Source: Lottia gigantea (Eukaryota; Mollusca; Gastropoda; Lottiidae). Taken from it: DNA of 64,000 nt. Below are positions 1-10,894 of the stretch, one piece after another. Each line of letters starts with the position of its first letter. The stretch's first letter is position 1. Where the stretch lies: the NCBI RefSeq assembly GCF_000327385.1, contig NW_008709333.1, forward strand, positions 1,182,426 through 1,246,425, given 5' to 3'. The position numbers and the translations under genes are program-made. The notes under the pieces are model-generated. The model did no database searches. It worked only from the letters and a program-made list of their open reading frames with translations, and had not been told where the DNA came from.

Positions 1-200
1 TGGGCAACACAATGCAGTGTGAAACAAGGGACATTTTCCATTTCCAACCGTTGCAGAATCTTTAACATGCACAGCCTGTGGAACAAGAAGAGGCCTCAGT
101 TTTTAGTCCCATCCGAACAACTAGACCATTTTTCCATGTCAGCTACTCCAACCTGCATCACTGACAAGAAGAAACCGAGTTGAAAAATACGGAAGATATT
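1..200 (-). mobile_element. tRNA-derived SINE fragment (family S1), head missing
   Basis: Matches the body of a repeat family seen about ten times in the window (markers: GTGCACAGCCTGT-like stretch, CCATCCGAACAACTAGAC, TTTTTCCATGTCAG, CTGCATCACTGACA). In complete copies the tRNA-like head lies at the right end, so this copy reads on the minus strand. The tail side is cut by the window edge and the head is absent. Confidence 0.75.
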
Positions 201-392
201 AGAAAAAAGTTTATGACATAAGTGACATTCCAGTCAAGCCGACAACAGGTTTTCATAAGGCACCTCTTTGTCTATTTAGATTATACAATTCAAATTGAAT
301 TTCATATTCCAACCATGTCTAACTGTGGCCAACAATCCATATAAAGAATAAATTAGTTATAAGACGACTAAGACAGAACTGAGAGAACATAC

Positions 393-609
393 CACATTCT
401 ACTTCAATTTCTTCTTCCTCTTCAGCAATAACTTTATAAAATAACATCGCAGTTTCATTGTCGTTTGGTGTATCGTTAAGATATTTGAGAAGTTGTCTTT
501 CAGCAATGCCATCATCTCTTTCTAAAAGATCTTCAAAAACTTGATTATCTTGGACATCCAAGGCCTGAAAGACCCGGTTTCTTAACCACTCGATACGTGG
601 GTCATCCAT
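393..609 (-). CDS. First coding exon of a dynein heavy chain-like gene (DNAH10-like?)
   Basis: An ATG at 609 opens a 72-codon exon ending in a clear donor (GTATGT, intron from 392 downwards), phase 1. The peptide begins MDDPRIEWLRNRVFQALDV and ends in an acidic run, AEEEEEIEVEC. I associate an N-terminus of the form MDD-R-EW--DRV with axonemal dynein heavy chains, DNAH10 in particular, but this is from memory and the exon carries no motor motif. If correct, the gene codes for an inner-arm dynein motor of cilia, and the rest lies left of this window. The reading frame continues past the donor only as intron. Alternative: any other large protein with an acidic N-terminus. Confidence 0.5.
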
Positions 610-1183
610 GATTATTTACCGTTATTTAGCACTGAAGAACTGCCTCATGCCCCTTGTCAATAAAAATAATGCAATAGAACGAGTTTCACCATTTTGTAAA
701 CAAACCTAACAGGATTAGTCTCGTTGTCAATGACGCCAGTATATTCATACGCAAGAAATAGTTCGCAGCTTTTTTAAACCATTTCTCTATTTTTGGAAAA
801 TTACTAGCCAAAAAAAGTTTTCTTCTAGTTCAAATTTATAAACATGTTGGTTTTAAGTAACTTTGTGAAAAATATTCATAAAACGCGTCTTTTACCGAAC
901 TATTTTCATTGTTCCTGACAACGGCAATACAAAAAATAGGATTCCTTGGAATCTTTCATCAAAAAACGAAACATTAAGTAGGAGGTTTGAAGTAAGTGAT
1001 CAAACCTTTGGAGTAAGATTTTCATGAAAATAAAATTACAAAATATGAAACATTTGACATCTAATTTCAAAATCACAATTTTTCGTTTCATTCAGAGGAG
1101 ACATCGCAAAATATTGTTATCTCCCTTTTACCGTAAAGCCATAGGGTTAAAAGGACCTTTCTGGTGATAGTTATCTAGTTCAA
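610..1183. other. Upstream region of the dynein-like exon, otherwise featureless
   Basis: AT-rich sequence that must hold the 5' UTR and promoter of the minus-strand gene at 609, plus spacer up to the minisatellite. No TATA box, open frame or repeat that I can defend; a 61-codon frame at 906-1091 looks random. Confidence 0.4.
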
Positions 1184-3321
1184 TATGTCTTGACAATTAT
1201 TGTCTAGTAGGTGACAATTGTCTAGTAAAATATATCTAGGTGACAATTGTCTGGTAAAATATATCTAGGTGACAATTGTCTGGTAAAATATATCTAGGTG
1301 ACAATTGTCTGGTAAAATATATCTTGGTGACAATTATTGTCTAGTGTCATATATCTTGGTGACAATTATTGTCTAGTGTCATATATCTTGGTGACAATTG
1401 TCAAGTATAATATATCTAGGTGACAATTGTAAAGTATAATATATCTTGGTGACAATTGTAAAGTATAAATATATTGGTGACAATTGTCTAGTAAAATATA
1501 TCTAGGTGACAATTATTGTCTAGTGTCATATATCTTGGTGACAATTATTGTCTAGTGTCATATATCTTGGTGACAATTATTGTCTAGTGTCATATATCTT
1601 GGTGACAATTGTCAAGTATAATATATCTAGGTGACAATTATTGTCTAGTGTCAAATATCTTGGTGACAATTATTGTCTAGTGTCATATATCTTGGTGACA
1701 ATTATTGTCTAGTGTCATATATCTTGGTGACAATTGTCAAGTATAATATATCTAGGTGACAATTATTGTCTAGTGTCATATATCTTGGTGACAATTATTG
1801 TCTAGTGTCATATATCTTGGTGACAAATGTCAAGTATAATATATCTTGGTGATATTATTTTGTTTAGTATAATGTATCTTGGTGACAACTGTCTGGTAAA
1901 ATGGATCTTGTTGACAATTGTCTAGTATAGTGTATCTTGGTGACAATTGTAAAGTATAAATATATTGGTGACAATTGTCTAGTATAAAATATCTAGGTGA
2001 CAATTGTCTGGTAAAATATATCTTGGTGACAATTGTCTAGTATAATGTATCTTGGTGACAAATGTCTAGTGTAATATATTTTGGTGACAATTGTCTAGTA
2101 TAAAATATCTAGGTGACAATTGTCTGGTATAAAATATCTAGGTGACAATTGTCTGGTAAAATATATCTAGGTGACAATTATTGTCCAGTGTAATATATTT
2201 TGGTGACAATTGTCAAGTATAATATATCTTGGTGATATTATTTTGTTTAGTATAATGTATCTTGGTGACAATTGTCTGGTAAAATGTATCTTGGTGACAA
2301 TTGTCTAGTATAATGTATCTTGGTGACAATTGTCTGGTATAAAATATCTTGGTGACAATAGTCTGGTATAAAATATCTTGTTGACAATTGTCTGGTATAA
2401 TATAATTATCTTGGTGACAATTGTCTGGTATAAAATATCTAGGTGACAATTGTCTGGTGTAAAATATCTAGGTGACAATTGTCTGGTATAAAATATCTAG
2501 GTGACAATTGTCTGGTATAAAATATCTAGGTGACAATTGTCTGGTATAAAATATCTTGGTGACAATTGTCTGGTATAAAATATCTTGGTGACAATTGTCT
2601 GGTATAAAATATCTTGGTGACAATTGTCTGGTATAAATTATCTGGGTGACAATTGTCTGGTATAAAATATCTTGTTGACAATTGTCTGGTATAATATATC
2701 TTGGTGACAATTGTCTGGTATAAAATATCTAGGTGACAATTGTCTGGTATAAAATATCTAGGTGACAATTGTCTGGTATAAAATATCTAGGTGACAATTG
2801 TCTGGTATAAAATATCTAGGTGACAATTGTCTGGTATAAAATATCTTGGTGACAATTGTCTAGTGTAATATATTTTGGTGACAATTGTCTGGTATAATGT
2901 ATCTTGGTGACAATTGTCTGGTATAAAATATCTAGGTGACAATTGTCTGGTATAAAATATCTAGGTGACAATAGTCTGGTATAATGTATCTTGGTGACAA
3001 TAGTCTGGTATAACGTATCTTGGTGACAATTGTCTAGTATAATGTATCTTGGTGACAATAGTCTGGTATAACGTATCTTGGTGACAATTGTCTAGTATAA
3101 AATATCTAGGTGACAATTGTCTAGTATAAAATATCTTGTTGACAATTGTCTGGTATAAAATATCTTGTTGACAAGTGTTTAGTGTAATATATTTTGGTGA
3201 CAATCGTCTAGTATAATGTATCTTGGTGACAATTTTCTAGTAAAAAATATCTTGGTGACAAGTGTCTAGTATAATATATATTGGTGACATTTGTTTAGTA
3301 TATTGGTGACAATTGTCTAAA
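1184..3321. repeat. Minisatellite, about 70 units of 29-32 bp with palindromic core
   Basis: A 2.1 kb uninterrupted tandem array. Each unit carries the palindrome GACAATTGTC followed by an A/T spacer (TATAAAATATCT or variants). Two unit types are visible: a 29-bp form dominating 2250-3320 and a 32-bp form with an ATT insertion (GACAATTATTGTC) dominating 1330-1830. Variants occur in blocks (TCTAGTGTCATATATCTTGG, then TCTGGTATAAAATATCT), as expected from local unequal exchange. Several frames of 78-80 codons inside it are by-products of the period. Confidence 0.97.
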
Positions 3322-3559
3322 AGAATCTGGTGCTTAATTTATTTTCTTTCAGAGTAGATTTATTTTCACAAACATTATTGAATTACAGTATTTTCTAAAA
3401 ATAAATGAAACGAGTGAAAAATCGAAATATACTAGTATTAATAGTAAATATATGTTGCTAAAGATATAAAAACGGACTAGAGAAGTCATTATCAAGAAAT
3501 GTCTGACGATATACGCGACTAGACGATCAGCGTATCGTCCGCTTCAATATTTTAAATTG
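3322..3559. other. Short spacer with a hairpin upstream of the ADF gene
   Basis: AT-rich spacer. At 3504-3539 GACGATATACGC and GCGTATCGTC can pair (10 bp plus a 2-nt bulge) around a 14-nt loop. It lies just upstream of the likely transcription start of the plus-strand gene; a regulatory role is unproven. Confidence 0.35.
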
Positions 3560-3770
3560 TTGTAAAATATATTTTGTTCACCCTTTCAAATAGTGGGCCA
3601 TTCCAAGAAGTTTTTACCGTATATGGCGATTTCCCCTTCGACCTGATGAGTCACATTACTTTATTTGTAAGAAGCCTTCGCCATGTTGTTTTATTTCAAC
3701 CAATCAAATTCAACTTCCACACGCCCTGCGTAACAGAGGTTCGACAGGCAACAAGGAATTCAGCCATAAC
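3560..3770 (+). other. Probable 5' non-coding exon of the ADF/cofilin-like gene
   Basis: Ends at a consensus donor (AAC|GTAAGT, intron from 3771). The matching acceptor ATTTCAG ends at 3917, and the second exon carries the start codon 88 bases later. The left limit is not visible and is set only approximately. The 66-codon frame inside has no recognisable product. Confidence 0.55.
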
Positions 3771-4005
3771 GTAAGTAATCTGTATTGTCTTTTGATTTAT
3801 TAATAGAAATGATTCAGTACCAATTTTATTATATATTTCCAATATTTTGTTGAATGTTTAAAGATTTTTAGTCTCCTGTTGAAAATAAAGTGAAGGATTT
3901 TTTGGTGATCATTTCAGGCGTGATAGGAAGTAGTCCACTGACAAGAAGGAGCCATCTTGGATTTACTTTGCCGGTATAATTTTGGAACTAATTTGAACAT
4001 TCGAG

Positions 4006-5696
4006 ATGTCTTCTGGAATAGAATTTCCCAAAGAATTAGAAACTCAATTTGAGAAACTCAAAATGGGCAAGGCACACAGATATTTATCCATTATAATCAG
4101 CTCGAAATCAGTTGAGGGTAGTAATAAAACGACAGAAGTTTTTGAGGTGGAAAAAATGCCTGCGAAAAATTGTCCTAATGAAGATCCAGAAGGATGTTTA
4201 CAAGAATTAATGGAATTGCTTCAAGATAATCAATGTAGATTTGTAGTTTTTCTCATGAGTGCTCCAAATATTGCGGGTATATTGAAGGAAAACATATTCT
4301 TTGTTCAGTAGTAAGTCAACCTTTTGTTTTATTAAACCTGACACTGACAGCATCTCTTCTCAGTCTCTGAATCATCCAGTGACGCTCTCAATATTATATC
4401 ATCCAGCTTCAAGGCCAGGACCTGCTATGAATTTCTTGCTATTTTCAACTTCCACAACTTTTTTTTACTTTTTCCTTCCTAGTTATTTCATTCCAGTGAC
4501 GGTGGTTATCCCCTCGTCACATAAGGAACAATATAATTACCATGATATTTTTATTCATAGACCAAGGCTGCTTGATATCAATCAATATTTTGTGATCCTA
4601 TAATATAAGTTTGTTAGGCCTATATATTCTAGTATAATTCCTCAGATTCGCCTTTTGCCAGTCAATTTTTCTTTGAATTTAAACAACTACAAACAGAAGT
4701 TGACAATTCATATCCTGTACTGGGTATTGTCATTTATTATGTGTGATGTGATGATTATTTAAATAGATTTAGGCCTACTTAATCAGTAATCAACATTATC
4801 AAAACAATCAACTACTTAATCTTAAGGGATTAGGCTATGAATATGACCACCTTCTGAATTAGTTTTAGAGCCTAGGTTAGGATACTACTTGTAATTGGAG
4901 TGTAAACTACTAGGATTAAAAATATAAAATGAAACCAATGCATGAATCTGTACTTCGTGACCTAGGCCAGTGTTTTTTATGAGACGATGTTTACCTCAAC
5001 ATCTAACACCACTGGTGATTAAATTGATAAGAGAAGAGACCACTGTTAGCCCCACACAATCATAATCCTAAAGAGGTTGTAAAAGCTTTGAACAAACAAT
5101 TGTCAAGCAAGCAAGAAATATGCCCTCTGGCACTTACCCAATAATAAATTTTCAGTACAAGGGTTGTAACTCGATTGACATGTTTTGAATCATACCCAAA
5201 TTTTGACTTGTGTTATGCGTAAATGATTGGCAAATTAGGATTCTGTAATCATTTTGATTTAGTAATGATTTGCTTACCTTTTGACCTAAAAGGACATTAA
5301 TTGATATTGATCTTAGTATCAATCACCTTATTCTTGAAAACTGAGTCATGTCATGCATGTCTGGATCTTTTGACCTCAAAGCCAACCTTTCATAACCCCT
5401 AGAAAGTCTTGTTCTATTCATCAAACACTTAGTATTAGTTGAATTGCCTATTAGAAAATCTTGTTCAATTCTTTCTATTAGAATTGTCATATTTCACAAA
5501 TCCCATAAGTTCTCTGTGCTAATAACTTGTTTTGCTTCATTTCAGTGTTCCAGACTGTGCTTCGATAAAAAAGAAAATGTTGTATACAGCCAGTGCTGAT
5601 GTACTTAAACAGCGTTTCGAGGGTGTAACTATAATTCAACTAAACGATCTTAGTGATTGTAAATCAGAACTCTTTTTATCAAAAATTAGAATGTAG
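4006..5696 (+). CDS. ADF/cofilin-homology protein, two coding exons, 151 aa
   Basis: Exons 4006-4310 and 5546-5696; donor CAGTA|GTAAGT, acceptor TTTCAG|TGTTCC, phase 2, rebuilding a Tyr codon at the join. ADF/cofilins bind actin, sever and depolymerise filaments. The protein starts MSSGIEFP, like the MASGV start of cofilins, with Ser3 in the position LIM kinases phosphorylate in the family. Late in the protein VPDCASIKKKMLYTASADVL matches the signature 'W-P-(x)-IK-KM-YASSKD-L' on the long actin-binding helix. Middle segment (residues 30-75) is divergent from typical cofilin, so an ADF paralogue or other single-domain ADF-H protein is possible. Length fits the family (about 140-165). ATG at 4006 is preceded by an in-frame stop and a spliced 5' UTR. 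TAG at 5694. Intron of 1235 bp holds no repeat I recognise. Confidence 0.85.
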
Positions 5697-6958
5697 ATGG
5701 ACACCAAGCTGTACTGTGAGAGACAATCTTCTAAATTTCTTTTGTAATTCATCTGACTATATACAAGTGCTGTATCCAACATGGAGTTTCATGCAATAGG
5801 ACATTTTTTTATGTTCCAGAATTATTTGACTGTTTTTCAGCTTGACACAATTACGTATTATCACTTACAGAATGACTGTACGTGGGAAACTTGAGTTTTT
5901 TTTTAAATCTTGACTTCGGCAAAAAACACGATGTCATGTCATACATAGATCACATTGTATTTGACCAGAAAGGCAGAGTATGAAGTTTTGCCTCTTACCT
6001 TTTAGGCTTAATGGACTCTTCTGTTCATGCAAATTTAGTCATCGAAATTGATGGAGTTGGCATAGATTGAAAAGTCCATTGCTAAATTAAGTGGGAAAGG
6101 GATGGTTAATTCTGGTCCAAGCCTTGACTAAACAATTATGGCGAAAATAATGACAACTAAAATATGCCTCATTTTATCGTTGTTTCATCAAAAATCATTA
6201 AGCTCCATTGTTGTGAGGAAACATGACAAGAAATTTACATCACTACTTGTTGCAAGTGTTGGGGGTAGAAATAAAACACCTGGCCCCCGTTTATCAAAAT
6301 ATCGTAGATTAACGTTGGAGAGTAAATGTTAATTTTAACATTTTTCTTCACTTAACGAGCAAGTTTAGTTGTACGAATATTTGAGAAACGGGGAGCTGCC
6401 CTGTATTAGTAAAAATCATGTATTTATGAATTACAAAATATTACAATCTAATCTGTAATGGCACAGTACTGAAAATTCTTGCTTTATCATTGCTTTGTGC
6501 TTTATTTTTCTGTAAAAACATTTCTGTTTTAATTATGAAATAATGAGATTGGCTCGCCATTTGTATAAAAGCTGAAAAACCGTTGGATTTTGTAATATTA
6601 TTGAACAAAGTTGTAATATTGAACCGGTCTACATCTTGTTTTTATTTCCATGGAAACCCCCAAGGCCCTACCCTCTGAGAATTAAAGGAATTGTTAGAGC
6701 ATAAGAGTAATGTGTAAATTTCATTATTATTTCGAATGACATTTGGGATAGTAATGTCTAACTAGTCTTGAATTTGCTGGAACCAAAGAAGTCAAAAGGG
6801 GAAATCAGAATGGTGTAAATAGAAGCTGTGTGCCACACATAAAAAACCAGGGCAAGAAAACCTCTTTACAATCCCTTTAAAATTGCAAATATGTTCTCAT
6901 GTAAGCTAAAGTGCTGATGAAACATCTATGAATATGAGCAGTCTTCTTTAGGTTTAAC
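5697..6958 (+). other. 3' UTR of the ADF gene and following spacer
   Basis: After the TAG there is AT-rich sequence with a possible polyadenylation signal AATAAA at 6270-6275 and ATTAAA near 6681. The transcript end is not determinable. A small MITE sits at 6281-6397. No coding potential recognised; a 64-codon frame at 6138 overlaps the MITE. Confidence 0.4.
6281..6397. mobile_element. Short MITE with 24-bp inverted ends
   Basis: Left end GGCCCCCGTTTATC... and right end read on the other strand AGCTCCCCGTTTCTC... agree through to a shared ...ATCGTA / ATTCGTA, with two or three mismatches. The centre has a second palindrome, GTTAATTTTAAC. Length 117 bp, no coding. No clear target duplication. 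Confidence 0.7.
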
Positions 6959-7228
6959 TTAAAGCGACAGATTTGCCATATTGGGGGGCCAAATTGAGCC
7001 TTAAGTAGATGTAAGTATTCTTCAGTAATACAAATAGTTACAAAAAACGCATAATTACTTCAAAAATATCTCGAACTAGGAATATCATTTCCTATTTCTA
7101 TACGTCTCTTCCATCAGTTATTTAACTTTCAAAAGCGGATAATTCTGGACATGCATGGATTATAATGGTGAGCTGTGAACTCTATTACTGATTGCCTTTG
7201 CTAAAAAAAATTCCGGTTTCTGAGACAA
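6959..7228. mobile_element. TTAA-bordered MITE, right end missing (family T1)
   Basis: Starts TTAAAGCGACAGATTTGCC and shares body sequence with the complete copy at 12201-12531 (GGATAATTCTGGACA, GAGCTGTGAAC/GAGTTGTGAAC, TTTCTGAGAC). The right inverted end is not seen, so the copy is truncated. Confidence 0.65.
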
Positions 7229-7502
7229 CAGAAGTAGATAAGTATGTTTTGGGGCCTACATGTTCATCAGATATTGCCACCTTAAGGGCTGGGCTAAAAG
7301 TCACCATTTATGGGAGTTGCCTTGACCCAATATGGGTCACTAGTTTATGAGAAGTTTCATTATGACAAAGACAAAATTTGGCATACATTTTGGTGTCTAT
7401 ACAAAGCAACAACAAAGCATAACATATTAAAAGAAAGGTCACAAATAATATTTGAAGATATTCACATAGTAATTTTTTCACCAATAAATGGAGCATTAGT
7501 CA

Positions 7503-7735
7503 AATGACAAAGATGTGGAGTTTTACTTCCTTCTTTTCTGCACCTGATTGGGTTATAAAGAAGTCCAACCCTATAAAATGTGCAATAGGGGAAACAATTC
7601 CAGGACAGAGGTATGAACCCACTATATTTCAATTCCCACCTCACAAAGGATCTACAGAATCAAGTACAAGGGGAAATAAGTGTAGCAAGTAACTCACTCA
7701 GCCACCAATGATCCTGGAGCACTAGTAGGAATAAA
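7503..7735 (-). mobile_element. S1 SINE copy with tRNA-like head
   Basis: Tail end GATGTGGAGTTTTAC at the left; at the right, read on the minus strand, box A-like TGGCTGAGTGAG and box B-like GGTTCATACC. The body is shorter and more diverged than in other copies. Not a functional tRNA: no cloverleaf or terminator is evident. Confidence 0.65.
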
Positions 7736-7914
7736 TAACAGCCTTTAGCCAGCATGTCCAAACTACTCAGTGGTGGAAATATCAGAGGTTGCCTGAATTT
7801 CTAACCTAGTTATGAGAGTCATGCTGCCCCCCCTCTTTACGCTCTGCTACCACACCCCTATTTGTCATACTACCTAGTTTATTAGACTATATCAAAACCC
7901 ATATTGGGGATGAA

Positions 7915-8310
7915 ATGATGTTTAGTCTGTATCACAAAGGGGGAAACAAGCATAACAGGGAAGCTCACCACTGCAGGGTGTATAAGGGAAATTTTGCCAG
8001 GACAGCAGCATTAGCCTGCTCTTTTTCGATTTCCCCAACTGTTGAGGGATCTTCAACGTGCACAGCCTGTAGCACACGAGGCCTCGGTTTATTGTCCCGT
8101 CCGAACGACTAGACGCTTTTTCCATGTCAGACCCCTCTCACCTGCATCACTGACAAGGGGAAACCCAAAACTTGTCCAAACCACACCCCCTTTCATTATA
8201 CTTCCTAGTACAAGGATAAAATTGATATTGAGCCTGCATCACTAACAGGGGCAGCGGGAAACAATCTTAGCAAGGAGCTCACTGAGCCACCACTGTGCCT
8301 TGAGCACTAA
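7915..8310 (-). mobile_element. S1 SINE, near full length
   Basis: Best body sequence in the window: GGAAATTTTGCCAGGACAG, GTTGAGGGATCTTCAACGTG, CCGTCCGAACGACTAGACGC, TTTTTCCATGTCAG. The right end reads on the minus strand as a box A-like GTGGCTCAGTGAG. Lies 70 bp beyond the stop codon of the ASPHD-like gene, in its probable 3' UTR. Confidence 0.75.
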
Positions 8311-8380
8311 TAGGTATTTAGGTATAAAAAAAATGTCCTAATGAAGTCAAATCACTAAAAACAAAAACCCATCTACACAT

Positions 8381-9611
8381 TTATTCATCACAAGAAAAGA
8401 TTTGCTGTAAAAATTCTCTGTTGATTTTTGACAGGTCGGGATGCCAGATGTCAAACAATAAAACCACTCTGTCATCTTTCCCAATATTTGTAGCAGAATG
8501 TAAAAAGGAGTCATCCATATATATTGGTATTGAACTGTAATAGAATTTTTTCTCTAATCCACACTGAATCCACTGTGTACCCTCAATCTCAGTTTTTAAA
8601 GCTGAAAAAAAAAAAAACTCAATCAATGGGAGGTATGCACCAATTTCAAATTATAAAATCTTGGTAGAGGCAGCCATTCTGAATGTCACATTCGATTGGT
8701 TGAAAAATATAGATCCCTTGAAAAAATTTGAACACGGGCAGATGAGCCAATAAATAATCAGCCGAAAATATCTAACATTTTTTATGTCAGTACGCTAACA
8801 AATTTTTCTTTTGAAATATAGTCTTCTGTAGAGATATGAGCATGTAAAACTACTTACGTAATTGACAGCGAATCCTGAAATTGGTGGGACCGTAATGTTG
8901 AGGAATAACTGTCCCAGGGGAAAGACACGAGAAAGCTACGTTAGTAAATTTAGTCCCTTGCATAAATTTGGTACCATGGTGATTTTTTTTTACATATTTC
9001 ATTGTTTTTGAACAAAGTTTTGCATTGTTAGTTTCTCTTCCCTGATCAATTAAATGATAAATTTTCCACGAGCCAGAATCGACTGTATTTTCTTTAAAAC
9101 TACAATTTGAATGTTTTTTCAAATTTTCATATTCTTCTACAATATCTTTTAGTGGCATAAAAAAATTCTTGCAAATTTTCTCGATTTTTTCATCTAAATC
9201 TTTGTATCGTAAGCTGGGAAGATAAAACACTATCGGTTTTTGTAAGCGATTCAGATATTTGTATTTTTTTTTGCTTAGTTGAATTTCGACTTCTGGCAAC
9301 AAAGTAGGTTTCTGTTCATTTTCTTCCTTGAATTTCTTTAATCTTTGTAGAGCTTCGTTTAAAATCTCAGTTCGCTGATGACATCGTACACAATTAGGAT
9401 AGGGACAGGCGTCTGATTCCACAGGCTCTTCTGTCATATCAGTTTCTTGTGGATCCTTAACACTCGACTGTACTGTTTTAACACTAGTCCATATTAAAAT
9501 TAATGTGATAAAACTGAGAACCACAGTAATAACAATATGGTTTGATGAGATATCTAATGTGGATTGGAGTAAAAATTCAAGAGTGTCGTTCAAAATATCC
9601 ATCATCATCAT
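8381..9611 (-). CDS. Aspartyl/asparaginyl beta-hydroxylase domain protein, ASPHD-like, 324 aa
   Basis: Exons 9611-8858 and 8601-8381; donor TTAC|GTAAGT, acceptor TTTTTTCAG|CTTT, phase 1. The family are Fe(II)/2-oxoglutarate oxygenases; this member looks like the short, membrane-anchored ASPHD1/2 type. A single membrane segment lies at about residues 26-43 (IVITVVLSFITLILIW), followed by a Cys cluster (CPYPNCVRC, 69-77), a charged linker and the catalytic domain from about 130. His239 in PQHYGPTN and His286 in DDSFLHSATN fit the two metal-binding His of the fold (the acidic third ligand is replaced by Gly, as in ASPH), and Arg296 in DDRVVLLFDIWHPDL fits the 2-oxoglutarate-binding Arg. Probably type II, catalytic domain lumenal. 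The start has four ATGs in a row (MMMMD). An acceptor TTTTCAG ending at 9634 implies a 5' UTR exon upstream. Confidence 0.88.
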
Positions 9612-9633
9612 CGTCTATGTCTCAGATATTAAT

Positions 9634-10542
9634 CTGAAAAGAAGAAATTATCAGCTATCAGTCCTGAGCTAAGAAGGGGGACTGATCCATTTTAACTTTA
9701 TTACAGGTAAGGTTCAGGCTAGATCATCTTATTTATACCATACTAAAATAGAAGTATGTCCATATAACTATAATCTTACATAGGCTTACCATTTAGATAC
9801 TGGTAGGCAATCGGGTATTTATTTTACTTGCACTGCAAAAATCATGTTAGATGTAGGCTAGACTATTCTTTGCCTTCTTAGATTAGAAAATTGTCCAGGG
9901 AGAGGCCCCTATGCTATGAAGCATGACTAGTGCCCTCTAAAATCCAAAAGGGGAGGTGAGGTGCTCGGATTCCCACCCCTTTCTATGAAATCCTGGCTAC
10001 ACCACTGAGTATAGGACTGCTCTTGGCCTTATGGCAGCTTCTGTCTCTGAGACTTGTCATTAAGGTTAATTATTATCCTGTCTCCTGACCTTGGTTCTAT
10101 ACATTGCCATAATTTAATGGCCTTTTATGATAGGGCTTTGATAGGTCTCACGCCTACAATCACATACAGTGCTACAGTCTTGCACAAAAAGACTTGAAAT
10201 CCTTAACATTGTTCAAATATGAGGGTCCAAAATAACAAATTACGACAAATTAATCAACACTGCCTTACCTCAACTTGACGACTGTAGTCTCTAAATAAAT
10301 AATACTAAATCTCTTTCAACAACCAAAGTAAGAAGGAACCAACTCCTTGCAGTTGCACCATCATCAGAAACACAAAATGTGTTGTTGATGTCAACATCTT
10401 GTGAAGGGACATAACTAACGTTTTCCAGACTACAATTAATTATCAATATCTTGCCAACACTGCAATACTAGTACCTCTTTCTTTCTCTTTCAACCTTACA
10501 TTAAAAATTGTAACTCTTATCCTGTTATAGGATCAGAGTTAC
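9634..10542. other. Spacer with one dispersed-repeat fragment
   Basis: Should contain the upstream non-coding exon of the ASPHD-like gene, which I cannot place. At 9890-10012 a fragment ending GGCTACACCACTG resembles the 'CACTG-ended' dispersed repeats elsewhere in the window. The rest shows nothing. Confidence 0.35.
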
Positions 10543-10894
10543 TTAAAGGAATACTACGTCTTAGAATAAACATAAAATTTGAAAATTTTAAACTTGGCCA
10601 ATGAGAGCATATATTCACCAGTAGATATACATAGTGTCATAGATAACATAACAGGTTCCTTATATAATCCGATAAATCCAAAAAACTTAATAAAAATGCA
10701 ATTAACTTTTGAAAAACGCTTAATATTATGATTAAGCGTTTTTCAATAATTACTTAGTTTAATGAATTTTCAAAGTTTCCAGATTCTGTTGTAACTTTAT
10801 GACAACAGGTAAGTTCACTGATGAATATATACTCATATTGACCATTCCTGAGAATTAAATTTTATGTTCATTCTAAGACGTAATATCACTTTAA
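10543..10894. mobile_element. Complete TTAA-bordered foldback MITE (family T2), 352 bp
   Basis: Left TTAAAGGAATACTACGTC and right (other strand) TTAAAGTGATATTACGTC agree on through CTTAGAATNAACATAAAATTT, giving ends of about 38 bp. TTAA borders both sides. At the exact centre is a perfect 16-bp hairpin, TTGAAAAACGCTTAAT (10709-10724) and its complement (10731-10746) with a 6-nt loop. Confidence 0.85.

Noticed and set aside
2213-3203. Five overlapping 78-80 codon minus-strand frames with a repeated ...PRYFIPDNCHQD motif
   Set aside because: They are readings of the 29-bp minisatellite; the length equals eight units plus a stop and the peptides are identical shifts of one another.
7690-7735. 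tRNA-like sequences (also 11756, 33320, 47107) as real tRNA genes
   Set aside because: Only box A and B-like motifs remain; no closed cloverleaf, and each is fused to a repeat body, so they are SINE heads.
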